Shown piece after piece: positions 26,099 through 35,485 of a DNA stretch of 53,441 nucleotides (positions are counted from its first letter, which is position 1; each line of letters opens with the position of its first letter). The notes under the pieces were generated by a model that was not told the DNA's origin, made no database searches, and saw nothing but the letters and a program-made list of their open reading frames with translations. Position numbers and translations under genes: made by a program. The stretch lies in NCBI RefSeq assembly GCF_002875945.1, contig NZ_MCZK01000010.1, positions 1 to 53,441 on the forward strand. The letters are read 5' to 3'. The DNA is from Vibrio lentus (GTDB lineage Bacteria; Pseudomonadota; Gammaproteobacteria; Enterobacterales; Vibrionaceae).

Positions 26099-28204
26099 TT
26101 AATCTTCAGTAGACCAAGTTTTGTCTGAGTTAGGGTTCAAGTACCAAGTTGGTTTTGAAGAACCTCCTGAGGTCGCCCATTCAGCAAAGTCTGGGTATGC
26201 CTCACTGATGTCAACGTACTCTGATGGATGATTCCAAGGAGATGAAATTAAGATACCCCAAGGCATATTTTGTGTGGTTTTGTAGTACTTATTGCTCGAT
26301 GGATCCGAGTCATCTTGCGCTATGCCATAGAAATCACTGACTAACGTACCACGAGTTGTTGGAGGTAGATCTGCAGTATGAATCTCGAGATCTTTCCCTG
26401 GAGAACCCGTGAAACTCGAACCGTGATACAAACCTTCACCCGGACCGAAGATGAATGGGTCAAAGCCACTCAATGGCATCAATGAACTCACAGTTGGCTC
26501 GCTTCCAGACGCAAACGGTAGAGAAATACTGAACGTCATATTATCTGCTTCGAGCGACATGCTACAAGATGGGTTAGTACGGTGGAACATACATTCGGCA
26601 TTAATAGGCAGATCATTTCTTAAGTTTAGAGATGCAACAACGACAACGTCTCCTCCTGGCGATGCAACCGCTTTATCCTCACCAGTAAATGGTGAAATAT
26701 TAACGCGAGTCGCCCCATTTTTTTGTACTCGAGCAGTTTGAAGATCAACATCCGCCTCGTCGAATCCATTGAGCTTCCAACCTAAGCCATTGCCGTAAGA
26801 AGCACCATAAGCCATGACAGTACCAGTAATATCCATTCGAAGAACGGCATCGTCTTTACTTAAAATGGTGGTTCGGTAGTAAACAACGACATCATTTAAG
26901 TCAAAGTCGCCCACTTCTGGCCAATTATCTTCAAAGGCCGCAGTGTAGTAATTAGAGTGTTGGATCGTGGTCCCTGGGTCGGTTACATTGAAAACGTAAT
27001 CCTCAACTTCCCCATCACCAACATAACCATCGCTAGGAATGTTTGGGCTACTAGCCAAGCGGAATCGAGTTTGTACTGTACCAACGACGGCATCATCGCC
27101 GACACGAATAGGAACAACTTGGCTTCCATCGACAACAGAATGATTTTTCAGTATTTGCTCGTCATCATCGAAAACGCCATTCATGTCCCAGTCAGCCCAA
27201 GCCTGTAGATAGCCGCTACCGACTACGTTGACATTGATTAAGCTGTCCAATCCAATTTCTAGGTTGGACAACAAGGTAATTCCATCGTCGTCGTTCCCGC
27301 CAAGATCCAAGTCGTCGCCATTGGATGCTGCACCAGGTTGGCCGTCAGTATCAGCATCGATGCTAGCCCCTAAATAAAGCGTTGACGAAATCGCATGTTC
27401 AGCACCATTACTCGCTTGTAACGTGCTGTAACTATCAGGCGCATCACCAAAATCAGATTCGTCTGAGCTTTCGATGGGAGTTGTAAAACCGGATAGCTCC
27501 CAGTTACCATCAAATGCCGAGAATATAGGGTTCGGTCCAGTACTCGTGGTAACCGTTTCAAACTGAAGTGTAACGATAGAAGTGTTTTTGTAGGTGAATT
27601 TAACCGCCCCTGAAGTGTCTATTTCAGAGTAGTTTGTACCTGGTCCCGTGAATAAAACTGAAGTCCCGTCGGCACTCTCTTCTGCCGTCAAACTTGCACT
27701 CGCACTACCGAGCTGATAACTGAAAAAACCTTCGCTTTTAAAGACTCGTACTTGTTCAGACTGTGCGGGTTCTCCATCTATGTCATAACCAATCATGTCA
27801 AATTCGGGAAGTGTATAAGGTACTGAGAAGGTTCCGGAGAGGCCATCCGTGCCATCATAAAATTCAAAGGTATAGATTAAGCCTGCAGAGCCCGCAGAAT
27901 TAGTTTGGTAAAGAAAACCAATATCTCCTGAAGGCTGCGTTGCGCCAACTTTGTAGTTAGGAGCATGAAACAAAAATGTCGCATCACCAAACACACTACT
28001 AGTCACTTTGGCATCGATTATTTTTCCATCATGTGTTCCGACATTCAGAAAATGCATTGACACCCCATCGTACGTCGGTCCCGCCCAGCTACTACTCCCA
28101 TTAGTTGATTCTATATGGTTTGAAAAGTCCAAATCCACCGTCGTTGCGTAGATAGGGACACTGACTACTGCCGTCAACAGACAAATCACTTGTTTGTATT
28201 TCAT
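26099..28204 (-). CDS. Secreted LruC-domain protein with GEVED domain
   Basis: The 701-residue protein has a signal peptide (about 1-20), an N-terminal beta-rich region, a central GEVED-type domain (about 250-410: FGDAPDSY, QAWADWDMNGVF, GDGEVEDYVF) with many Asp/Asn that could bind calcium, and a C-terminal LruC domain (from about 430: WPEVGDFDLNDVVVYY). Both domains belong to secreted or surface-exposed proteins of marine bacteria; no biochemical role is firmly assigned. It is the first gene of a two-gene operon with the poly-Gly lipoprotein. Confidence 0.85.
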   Translation of the reverse strand: MKYKQVICLLTAVVSVPIYATTVDLDFSNHIESTNGSSSWAGPTYDGVSMHFLNVGTHDGKIIDAKVTSSVFGDATFLFHAPNYKVGATQPSGDIGFLYQTNSAGSAGLIYTFEFYDGTDGLSGTFSVPYTLPEFDMIGYDIDGEPAQSEQVRVFKSEGFFSYQLGSASASLTAEESADGTSVLFTGPGTNYSEIDTSGAVKFTYKNTSIVTLQFETVTTSTGPNPIFSAFDGNWELSGFTTPIESSDESDFGDAPDSYSTLQASNGAEHAISSTLYLGASIDADTDGQPGAASNGDDLDLGGNDDDGITLLSNLEIGLDSLINVNVVGSGYLQAWADWDMNGVFDDDEQILKNHSVVDGSQVVPIRVGDDAVVGTVQTRFRLASSPNIPSDGYVGDGEVEDYVFNVTDPGTTIQHSNYYTAAFEDNWPEVGDFDLNDVVVYYRTTILSKDDAVLRMDITGTVMAYGASYGNGLGWKLNGFDEADVDLQTARVQKNGATRVNISPFTGEDKAVASPGGDVVVVASLNLRNDLPINAECMFHRTNPSCSMSLEADNMTFSISLPFASGSEPTVSSLMPLSGFDPFIFGPGEGLYHGSSFTGSPGKDLEIHTADLPPTTRGTLVSDFYGIAQDDSDPSSNKYYKTTQNMPWGILISSPWNHPSEYVDISEAYPDFAEWATSGGSSKPTWYLNPNSDKTWSTED

Positions 28205-28701
28205 AGTAAACCTCGACTTCTTCTTCGCATGAGCGATTTCCTTGAAAAGTGTGTGAACTCTGAACGACGGTTAAATAAAAGTTTTCCACATGCCAAATTA
28301 ATAATTAAGCCAAAGTAGTGGTTTGTTATTTTGGTGTCGATAAAGCGAGCTGCTTAGTCAATGAAGCAAGAGGAAGGCCAAGTTTCCGTTCAAAAAAACA
28401 TGGAATTAAGATAATGAAATCAAAGATAAATTTTTTATTTTGGTTTTAAAGCTAGGATTCGTGATCAATATACTCAAAATAAGAATCAAATTGCTCAAGT
28501 GTTACGTCAATTTAAAAACCACCGACTTTTAACCAAGATTTATACCGATATAGGGGAATCAAAAGGCGAGCGCTACACTCACTTTCAAACAAAGCGATTG
28601 GTGCCAGATACAAAAACCGCCGAAAAGCGCAGGACTCTTAGGCGGTTAATAATTAGCAAGTTTAAAAGATAGAAGCTTGATAAGGAGGAAGTTATTGCGG
28701 C
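28205..28701. other. Gene-poor region with the NUDIX terminator
   Basis: These 497 AT-rich bases lie between the start of the LruC gene and the stop of the NUDIX gene. The left part should carry the LruC promoter. An open frame without ATG (about 28425-28673, plus strand, ending KFKR) overlaps the terminator and shows no motif, so I do not call it. Confidence 0.45.
28613..28650 (-). terminator. Terminator of the NUDIX gene
   Basis: AACCGCC (28615-28621) pairs with GGCGGTT (28641-28647); on the minus strand the stem is followed by TTTTTG. Confidence 0.65.
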
Positions 28702-29220
28702 TTACAGCATCTCTTTAGCAATCAAGTGCAGAAGATAGGTTTCACGTTCGATGCTCATGCCCTTTTTAGCACTCTCTGCCATGGTTTTTTCATTATGAGC
28801 AATCGCTTCATGGATATTCAACCAAACAGGTTTCATCCCATTTTTGACTTCATAATCTTCGTAAGCCGTTTCACCAAGCTCACGATCGATCTTGCATGAG
28901 TAGCAGTAAGAGATCATGTGCATCATATCTGCGTCGTCTTTATACCAAGGGCGAAACTCTTCAAAAATTCCGAATGGCTTGATGCTGTGAATGTTCTTTG
29001 CGCCAGTCTCTTCTTCCAGTTCACGGACCATACCTGCGATCACATCTTCACCTTCGTCCAAGCCACCACCAGGAATGGTGTAGTCGTGATAACGCTCTGT
29101 ATAAAGCATCAAAATGTCTTCGCCATCTAACACAATCGCACGTGCTGCATTGCGCTTATATACAGTTTTGTTGTCTAGGTGATCGATATCAGGGTGAATA
29201 GTGGTTTTTAGGTGTCTCAT
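28702..29220 (-). CDS. NUDIX hydrolase
   Basis: The 172-residue protein has a full NUDIX box at residues 52-74 (G-x5-E58-x7-R66-E67-L-x-E70-E71-x-G73), which binds Mg and hydrolyses nucleoside diphosphates linked to other groups. YKRNAARAIVLDGEDILMLY before the box forms the first strands of the fold. The substrate cannot be told. ATG at 29220 is the only good start; it has its own terminator. Confidence 0.9.
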   Translation of the reverse strand: MRHLKTTIHPDIDHLDNKTVYKRNAARAIVLDGEDILMLYTERYHDYTIPGGGLDEGEDVIAGMVRELEEETGAKNIHSIKPFGIFEEFRPWYKDDADMMHMISYCYSCKIDRELGETAYEDYEVKNGMKPVWLNIHEAIAHNEKTMAESAKKGMSIERETYLLHLIAKEML

Positions 29221-29602
29221 GATTCTGACTGCTCAACTGAAATTTGGCGGCATCATATCATAATCATCAATAGATTCGAGGTGCACAATCGCGGACCAGA
29301 ACGGCTACCCGTTCATTCTCATTGTTGCTCACTCATCACTATTGAATGGTGATCGAAGCGCAATAACCATCAAACCAACACGCCTCAGACAAGAATACAC
29401 CTGTCATAGCAACAATCAGCTTAGCTTGATCTAACACCCAAAAAGCAGCTAAACATGAAGAAATATCAACCTATTTCAATATCTTGACCAAATTAGGACA
29501 ACCTTTTCTGAAATCTAAAATATACTCATTTCATAGGGCTTCTAATTGGGTTCTGTAGAACTTAACGCATTTATTTATAGACTTATCACGTAGGAGATAC
29601 AC
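29221..29602. other. Intergenic region with a small dyad before the DUF333 gene
   Basis: These 382 bases separate two divergent genes. A near-palindrome around 29335-29354 (ATCAC and GTGAT arms) and a short dyad GTTCT-GT-AGAAC at 29550-29561, 41 bp before the lipoprotein start, are the only structures seen. No gene is visible. Confidence 0.4.
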
Positions 29603-29857
29603 ATGAAGAAAATTGGTTTGATGGCTGTATTTGCCGTTGTATTAGGCGGTTGTGCGAACGACTATGCAGAATATAGTGAAGGCCAACGAGTTTCAGTTGC
29701 TAACCCAGCCGCGGTTTACTGTGTTCAACAAGACGGCGAATTAGACACTGTGACTGAAAACAATCAACGCACAACTTATTGTGTATTCGATGACGGCGAG
29801 CGCATCGAACAGTGGGAGTACTACCGCAATAACCACGAGCAAGAAACTGAAAAGTAA
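29603..29857 (+). CDS. DUF333-family lipoprotein
   Basis: The 84-residue precursor has a lipobox (LGGC, C17). The mature part matches the DUF333 pattern: ANPAAVYCVQQDGEL, then TYCVFDDGERIEQWEYY. Two Cys in the mature domain may form a disulfide. This periplasmic family is common in gammaproteobacteria and lacks a proven function. TAGGAG before the ATG is a good ribosome site. Confidence 0.85.
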   Translation: MKKIGLMAVFAVVLGGCANDYAEYSEGQRVSVANPAAVYCVQQDGELDTVTENNQRTTYCVFDDGERIEQWEYYRNNHEQETEK

Positions 29858-29924
29858 TCACTTCTACTGCAAGTTTCCAACCTCACCGCTGTAAAAACCC
29901 ACCCCCAAAATTCTATTAAATTAC

Positions 29925-29955
29925 GTAAACTGTCTGCCTTAAGGCAGCGGTTTAC
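29925..29955 (+). terminator. Hairpin after the DUF333 gene
   Basis: GTAAAC and GTTTAC form the base and CTGCCTT-AAGGCAG the top of a hairpin with small internal mismatches, 68 bp after the stop. No T tract follows on the plus strand, so it may end or protect the transcript without being a classical terminator. Confidence 0.5.
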
Positions 29956-30067
29956 CGTATACACACACCAATTGAACAGTGTTTTATTTATGACATTACT
30001 CTGACATTAGTAAGCTTCTGCCCGATAGAATGCCAGCCTGTTACAAAATATTACAAGCTGAATTGAA

Positions 30068-30745
30068 ATGAAAAGCCAATCTAAAACGAAAGAACAAACT
30101 TACATGTCACTTGAACTCCCAGAGTTCACACTCTCACAATCAACCTCTGAAGTTATCTATAAGCGCTGCCAGACAGCATTGGTCGTTTTAGCGATCAGCA
30201 TTGTCGCAAACCTTGCACTTCGAATTGATTTTGTATTGTTGAATGGCAATGTTGGTGAGATCTCAGTGACCGAGATGCTGCAACAATTATTGCTTATCGT
30301 GACATCTGCATCTTTCGCTTATTTAGCAAGAGAGAAAAGTGAAGTTAAGCATGCAGCTCTTCTCATCAGTGCATTTTTCGCAGTTTTGTTCATTCGTGAA
30401 ATGGATTTTTGGTTCGACAAAATCGTACATGGTGCATGGGTTGTCCCTGCTCTATTGGTTGCAGGTAGTGCCATTTTCTACGCAATAAAGAATGGTAAGC
30501 GCACCATTGACCAACTTGCGTTGATCCTTGCGTCTCCGCACATGAACCTTCTGGTTACAGGCGTAGTGTTGCTATTGGTGTTCTCTCGTCTGTTTGGCAT
30601 GGGAAGTTTTTGGCACAATGTTATGGGTGATGATTACGTTCGCGTGGTTAAAAATATCGCCGAAGAAGGCATCGAGCTACTCGCTTATTGTTTGATTGCT
30701 TTTGCCAGTCTAAAGACGGTTAATGGCATCACAAAAAAGAAATAA
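30068..30745 (+). CDS. Uncharacterised multi-pass membrane protein
   Basis: The 225-residue protein has about six predicted TM helices (TALVVLAISIVANLAL, LLLIVTSASFAYLA, AALLISAFFAVLFI, GAWVVPALLVAGSAIFYAI, LLVTGVVLLLVFSRLF, ELLAYCLIAFASL). Conserved-looking polar residues lie in FIREMDFWFDKIVHG and AEEGIELLAY. I do not recognise the family. ATG at 30068 has a weak ribosome site; ATG at 30104 (MSLELPEF) is an alternative. The stop is four bases from the convergent YdcF-family gene. Confidence 0.75.
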   Translation: MKSQSKTKEQTYMSLELPEFTLSQSTSEVIYKRCQTALVVLAISIVANLALRIDFVLLNGNVGEISVTEMLQQLLLIVTSASFAYLAREKSEVKHAALLISAFFAVLFIREMDFWFDKIVHGAWVVPALLVAGSAIFYAIKNGKRTIDQLALILASPHMNLLVTGVVLLLVFSRLFGMGSFWHNVMGDDYVRVVKNIAEEGIELLAYCLIAFASLKTVNGITKKK

Positions 30746-30749
30746 CCAT

Positions 30750-31628
30750 TTATCGCCACCAGCGTTGAGTCTTATCCTGCTCTGGGTCTAAATATCGGTT
30801 CAATAAAGTCAGGTTTGTGTCTAACAGCGCTAGATACTCCCTGACTTTTTTAATGTCTGTAACTGCAGGAGTTTGTTGAATACAGCTTGCTAAAACAGGT
30901 CGCAAGGTACCTATGATGCCAAACTGAGATGACTCTTTCAGAAGGCACCCCACTCTCGTTAAAGCCTCTAATGCCAATCTTTCAGGTTCTCGCCTTACGG
31001 ACTCTAAATCACGTTCAAACGAACCAGCAACAACTCCTTCAAGATAGACGCGATAGGTCGTCAGTACATCCATCAATAAAAACAATTGCCCTTGCGTACT
31101 TTGATGAGGATATGGCACCGCAACATGAGCCTCTAGTTGACGATCTATTTGCAGATCCACCCCAAGTGCAGAACACTTCTCGACTAGAACCTTAAGTAAG
31201 CCTTGTTCGTCCATCAACATCTGAATCTCAAAAATACGTTGTAAGTGATAGTCATTCGAAACGAAAGTCACTTTTACACTCTGCCCGCGAGAAAACAACC
31301 CGCTTTCTATCATTTCTGAAGCCAAATTCTGAATATTCTCAACTGTGTTTGTCGAATGCTGCTCTAGTAAGATCTCGCCCAACACAAACGGCGCTTCACG
31401 TTCACTTTCCAGCTTTCGAAAATACTGGTGCATAGCATCCGCTTCAGAGAGGGTTTGGCCTTTTGTCACCCCACCGCAAAATGCAACCGCAGTTTGCTGA
31501 TTGGACTCTTCTACCAAAAGCTCCGCCAGATACTCAACTAAAGCATCAACTCGACTGATCCCTTCATCAGTCAATTTATTCCCATTAAGTCGCTTACCCA
31601 GCACAATAAGGAGGTGATTAATGCTCAT
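30750..31628 (-). CDS. YdcF-family (DUF218) protein
   Basis: The 292-residue protein carries the DUF218 signatures: LLIVLGKRL at the start, FCGGVTKGQTLSEADAM, LLEQHSTNTVENIQN and TFVSNDYHLQR. It lacks a membrane helix, unlike ElyC and SanA, and so resembles cytoplasmic E. coli YdcF, which binds S-adenosylmethionine in vitro. The C-terminal 90 residues are helical and extra. Function is open. Confidence 0.85.
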   Translation of the reverse strand: MSINHLLIVLGKRLNGNKLTDEGISRVDALVEYLAELLVEESNQQTAVAFCGGVTKGQTLSEADAMHQYFRKLESEREAPFVLGEILLEQHSTNTVENIQNLASEMIESGLFSRGQSVKVTFVSNDYHLQRIFEIQMLMDEQGLLKVLVEKCSALGVDLQIDRQLEAHVAVPYPHQSTQGQLFLLMDVLTTYRVYLEGVVAGSFERDLESVRREPERLALEALTRVGCLLKESSQFGIIGTLRPVLASCIQQTPAVTDIKKVREYLALLDTNLTLLNRYLDPEQDKTQRWWR

Positions 31629-31965
31629 TTTATGTTCAAGTCTCGTTTTAGTGATTAGATAGAGTGAATTATGTATACAATATCCAGTAACAAAAGTATT
31701 TTTAAATTCTCATAGGTTGCTCGCAATAATGCTCACTATTGATAGCAACACCATATGTAATGCAGGAATAGACGTGACGCTTATAAAGCAAACATAACAC
31801 GCTCTTGTATTTCATTGCTCTACGCTTGCTAACACAAGTTTCAATAAAAGAGACGTTTCAAGCAAAGAACAAGCTCGACTAAAAATGTTTCATGAAAAGT
31901 GAAACGAACAAAATACAAATTTTACACAGAGTTCGTACATCGAACCGTCTTCACAGGAAGTTACT
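31629..31965. other. Upstream region of sdaA
   Basis: These 337 bases separate the divergent YdcF-family and sdaA genes. A dyad GTTTCA / TGAAAC (31887-31905, seven-base loop) lies about 60 bp before the sdaA start and could be an operator. No gene or recognised riboswitch is seen. Confidence 0.45.
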
Positions 31966-33336
31966 ATGCTGTCTATTTTTGACATTTACAAAATCGGGGT
32001 CGGGCCTTCCAGCTCCCACACCAATGGACCAATGATCGCTGGGTTTAATTTTACCCAAAAGATTGAATCGGTACTTGATCAAGTTACCCGTATTCAAATC
32101 GATTTATACGGTTCACTGTCACTAACAGGTATCGGTCACCACACCGACCGTGCAACCCTATTAGGCCTGCTTGGCAATCGCCCTGATACGATCAAAATAA
32201 CCAGCGCTAATTTAGCCATGCGTAAAGCAATTGAAGATAAATCTTTAATGGTTAGTGGCAAACACGACATTCATTTCGATGTAGAAAGCGACCTACTCTT
32301 CCATAAAACCAATCTTCCACTTCATGAAAACGGCATGACGATCTCTGCGTTTGATGCAAGCGGTAACCTTTTGGATATGGAGACTTACTACTCCATTGGT
32401 GGTGGCTTTATCGCGACCGCTGATGAGCTACAAAACGGCAAGTCAGAGTCAGAAACACAAGTTGAATTCCCTTTTACTTCTGCTGATCAATTGCTTGAGT
32501 TGTCTGAACAACAAGGACTTAGCCTTGGAGGCTTAATCCTGCGCAACGAAGTCTCGTTCCAAGGTATGGATGTGATTGACCAGAAAGCCGACCAAATCTG
32601 GAAGGTGATGTCTCTTTGTATGCAACGTGGCTTCGATACCGAAGGCATCCTTGATGGCGGATTAGAAGTGACACGTCGAGCGCCTGCTCTGCTGAAAAAG
32701 CTTGAAGCGAATGCCTCGATTGAAAACGATCCAATGGAGATCATGGATTGGATTAACCTGTTTGCCTTTGCTGTAAGTGAAGAGAATGCAGCAGGTGGTC
32801 AGGTTGTAACATCCCCAACTAACGGTGCTGCTGGCGTTATTCCTGCGGTATTAATGTACTACCATCGTTTCATCAAAGAGCTAGACACTAAGCAGTTGAA
32901 AGACTTCTTGGCAGTTTCTGGCGCTATCGGCATCCTTTACAAAACTAATGCTTCGATTTCGGGTGCTGAAGTAGGTTGTCAGGGTGAAGTTGGCGTATCT
33001 TCTTCAATGGCAGCGGCAGGGTTAACAGCCCTTCGAGGCGGTAGTAACGAGCAAATCTGTATTGCTGCTGAGATCGCAATGGAACACTCACTAGGCATGA
33101 CATGCGACCCAATCGGTGGGCTTGTTCAGGTACCGTGTATTGAACGTAATGCCATGGGTGCAATGAAAGCCATCAACGCATCACGTATGGCGCTGAAACG
33201 CACTAGCAAGTGCCTTATCTCGTTAGACAAGGTTATCGCAACCATGTACCAGACAGGTAAAGACATGAACAAGAAGTACCGCGAAACGTCTTTAGGTGGC
33301 CTAGCGGTAATCCACATGGCACCACCTTGTGAATAG
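31966..33336 (+). CDS. sdaA: L-serine ammonia-lyase (L-serine dehydratase)
   Basis: The 456-residue protein is a full-length single-chain iron-sulfur L-serine dehydratase converting L-serine to pyruvate and ammonia. MLSIFDIYKIGVGPSSSHT is the family's hallmark start. Three Cys for the oxygen-sensitive 4Fe-4S cluster are C338 (VGCQGEVG), C380 (TCDPIGG) and C391 (VPCIERNAMGA). ACAGGAAG before the ATG is a good ribosome site. A transporter gene follows after a terminator. Its stop is inside the first copy of a direct repeat. Confidence 0.95.
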   Translation: MLSIFDIYKIGVGPSSSHTNGPMIAGFNFTQKIESVLDQVTRIQIDLYGSLSLTGIGHHTDRATLLGLLGNRPDTIKITSANLAMRKAIEDKSLMVSGKHDIHFDVESDLLFHKTNLPLHENGMTISAFDASGNLLDMETYYSIGGGFIATADELQNGKSESETQVEFPFTSADQLLELSEQQGLSLGGLILRNEVSFQGMDVIDQKADQIWKVMSLCMQRGFDTEGILDGGLEVTRRAPALLKKLEANASIENDPMEIMDWINLFAFAVSEENAAGGQVVTSPTNGAAGVIPAVLMYYHRFIKELDTKQLKDFLAVSGAIGILYKTNASISGAEVGCQGEVGVSSSMAAAGLTALRGGSNEQICIAAEIAMEHSLGMTCDPIGGLVQVPCIERNAMGAMKAINASRMALKRTSKCLISLDKVIATMYQTGKDMNKKYRETSLGGLAVIHMAPPCE

Positions 33337-33395
33337 TTGAGATGCGATGAAGTGAGTAGTGAGATGCTACAAATAGTTGAAGTGCAATGAAGTGA
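33332..33395. repeat. 24-bp direct repeat (period 40) across the sdaA stop
   Basis: Copies at 33332-33355 and 33372-33395 begin AATAGTTGA and end ATGAAGTGA with three mismatches. The TAG of sdaA (33334-33336) is in the first copy. Confidence 0.75.
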
Positions 33396-33463
33396 AGCTA
33401 TTCGACTAACAGAAGCCCTCACTCAGACCTCATTATTGTAAACTTAGTTTTCAATATCCAAAC

Positions 33464-33490
33464 AAAGCCAGCTGCCAAGCTGGCTTTTTT
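33464..33490 (+). terminator. Terminator of sdaA
   Basis: AAAGCCAGCT pairs with AGCTGGCTTT around four bases and runs into TTTTTT on the plus strand. Confidence 0.92.
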
Positions 33491-33805
33491 AATGGCTAAA
33501 ACCCAACGGCCAATTGAAAGTGATACTCACTTGAAAAACTTTACAAGATGATCCTCGCTAACTTTCCCTATATTTGTTCATTACTTAGCCACAAATAAAA
33601 ATGGTTGAATTTCACACAGCCATGCATCCATTAGCAAAATCTAACATTGCAAATTTCATTCATGAGAAATATCAATGCACTCATAAGAAAAGGTATATCG
33701 AGCAAAGTCCGGTTTGGGATACATGTTTCAGTTTATGTATTGCTAGTAATGATATTATAATTGGGTAATTACACTACATATCAATACAAATGTGAGAATA
33801 AAATA
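33491..33805. other. AT-rich upstream region of the POT/MFS transporter gene
   Basis: These 315 bases lie between the sdaA terminator and the transporter start. They are AT-rich and should hold the promoter and leader of the transporter gene. I see no gene and no clear operator. Confidence 0.4.
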
Positions 33806-35284
33806 ATGTGGAATAGATTAAACAAATCAATGATGTTCTGCCAAATGATGTTCGGACTTTCGTTCTATGGCGTCATGGTGATCTTGACTCGTTTCTTCCT
33901 TGAAGATCTGAACTACAATGAAGCCGACACCATGATGGTTGTTGGTGCTTTCTCTGCAATCGGACCGCTATTTGCTATCGCAGGTGGCTTTATCGCCGAC
34001 AAATTTTTAGGCGCATACCGATCTTTGACCATTGCCTTTTTAGGCTTCGCAAGTGGTTATGTTTTACTGGTACTCGGTGCAGCAGCAACCAATGTACCGA
34101 TGGCATTATGTGGTATCGCTTTAGCAAGTTATGCACGTGGTTTGATGTCCCCTTCTTACCCAAGTCTTTACAAACGCACGTTCAAAACTCAAGAAGATTT
34201 TGAAAACTGCTACCCTATCAACTACTCAGTAAACAACATTGGTGCGTTACTAGGCCAATACTTGTTCCCAATGCTAGTGCTTGTTGTGGGTTTCCACGGT
34301 GGTTTCCTTCTTTCAGCGGTTCTAGCAGGTGCTGCGCTTCTAATGATGATCTTTGTTCGCAAAGGCCTTGTTGAAGCAAGTGCTGAAATCGATCAACAAC
34401 CAGTAAGCACGAAAAACTGGGCTGCGTTCCTTGGTCTTTCTGCAGCAATGATTGGTTTGGTATTCTTCATGTTCTCTAACATGGATATTGGCCAAAACAT
34501 CGTTTACGCAATTGGTGGTGCAGCGATCGTCTACTTTGTCTCTTTGATGCTAAAATCGAAGAAGTCAGACATGCTGAAAATGGGCACTATCTTAATCATC
34601 ACATTCCTAACCACATGTTTCTTCGTGTACTACGGTCAGATGATGACATCGATGACAATGGTAGCGATCAACACAATGCGTGGTGACCTATTTGGCTTCA
34701 TCCCTGTTGCTCCAGAAGCTTCAATGGCAATGAACCCACTATGGTGCATGGTCGCTGGCCCAATCATCGCGGGCATCTTCTCTAACCTAGAAAAGAAAAA
34801 CATCAACTTCTCTACCGCTACCAAAGTGGGTTTCTCGTTCATTCTCACGGCTATCGCTTTCGGTATCCTTACGATGGCAGTAACCACAGTTGGTGATGAC
34901 GTTCTGATTCGCCCAGAAGTGTTCCTAGCTATCCACTTCTTCTTAGCATTTGGTGAAGTAATTGTTGGCTCTATGGTTGTGGCGTTCATTCTGTCTGTTG
35001 CACCTAAGCACATCGAGAACTTCTCAGTAAGCTTGTTCTCTGTAGCAATCGCACTATCAGGTATTGTTGGCGCGGTGTTCTCAACGTCTATTGCACTAGA
35101 GAAAGGTCAACAAATCACACAAGAGATCGTACAAACGGTTTACGGCGATTACTTCCAAATGCTAACCGTTTTAGCGGTAGTGATGGTGGGTATCGCAATG
35201 GCTGCGTCGTTCATTATTCGTAAGATGCTAGAAGCAGCGAAAGCGGCTGAAGAAACGATTGAACTAGAGCAAGCAAACAGCTAA
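33806..35284 (+). CDS. POT/MFS-type transporter, probably di/tripeptide
   Basis: About 492 residues with 12-14 TM helices. The N-terminal half resembles proton-dependent oligopeptide (POT/PTR2) carriers, with FGLSFYGVMVILTRFF in helix 1 and GGFIADKFLGAYRSL as the MFS A motif. The full POT ExxERFxYY motif is not evident, so the substrate is uncertain. I chose ATG at 33806 (MWNRLNK); the longer TTG frame at 33761 adds 15 polar residues. It follows sdaA but is separated by a terminator and has its own terminator. Confidence 0.8.
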   Translation: MWNRLNKSMMFCQMMFGLSFYGVMVILTRFFLEDLNYNEADTMMVVGAFSAIGPLFAIAGGFIADKFLGAYRSLTIAFLGFASGYVLLVLGAAATNVPMALCGIALASYARGLMSPSYPSLYKRTFKTQEDFENCYPINYSVNNIGALLGQYLFPMLVLVVGFHGGFLLSAVLAGAALLMMIFVRKGLVEASAEIDQQPVSTKNWAAFLGLSAAMIGLVFFMFSNMDIGQNIVYAIGGAAIVYFVSLMLKSKKSDMLKMGTILIITFLTTCFFVYYGQMMTSMTMVAINTMRGDLFGFIPVAPEASMAMNPLWCMVAGPIIAGIFSNLEKKNINFSTATKVGFSFILTAIAFGILTMAVTTVGDDVLIRPEVFLAIHFFLAFGEVIVGSMVVAFILSVAPKHIENFSVSLFSVAIALSGIVGAVFSTSIALEKGQQITQEIVQTVYGDYFQMLTVLAVVMVGIAMAASFIIRKMLEAAKAAEETIELEQANS

Positions 35285-35315
35285 TTCTGCTCACGTTAGC
35301 CCGCTCTAATGCATC

Positions 35316-35345
35316 AAGCCCTTTAGTTTTCTAAAGGGCTTTTTT
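35316..35345 (+). terminator. Terminator of the POT/MFS gene
   Basis: AAGCCCTTTAG pairs with CTAAAGGGCTT around four bases, followed by TTTTT. Confidence 0.92.
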
Positions 35346-35410
35346 GTTGAGGTTGTTGCCAATATAGATCAGAGCATTCAAGTTACGTTGCGCCTGTGTA
35401 AATAAAAGTA

Positions 35411-35429
35411 AATGATAACTATTAGTATT
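35411..35429 (+). promoter_or_regulatory. Candidate Fur box before the siderophore-interacting protein gene
   Basis: TGATAACTATTAGTA (35413-35427) matches the 7-1-7 Fur consensus TGATAAT-N-ATTATCA at 11 of 14 positions, about 60 bp before the start. The context (siderophore utilisation) supports iron repression. Confidence 0.55.
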
Positions 35430-35485
35430 GAGTGTTTTCTGGTTCAGGATTATGATGTGGAAATCAAAATCTAAGAGAGCCCTAT

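Noticed and set aside
28425..28673. An open frame of about 80 codons in the gap before the NUDIX terminator
   Set aside because: It has no ATG near its start, no domain, AT-rich composition, and its end overlaps a terminator hairpin.
31608..31662. A perfect Shine-Dalgarno-like AAGGAGGTGATTA followed by ATG and a 13-codon frame
   Set aside because: It is antisense to the first codons of the YdcF-family gene (NHLLIV), which explain the sequence; the peptide has no support.
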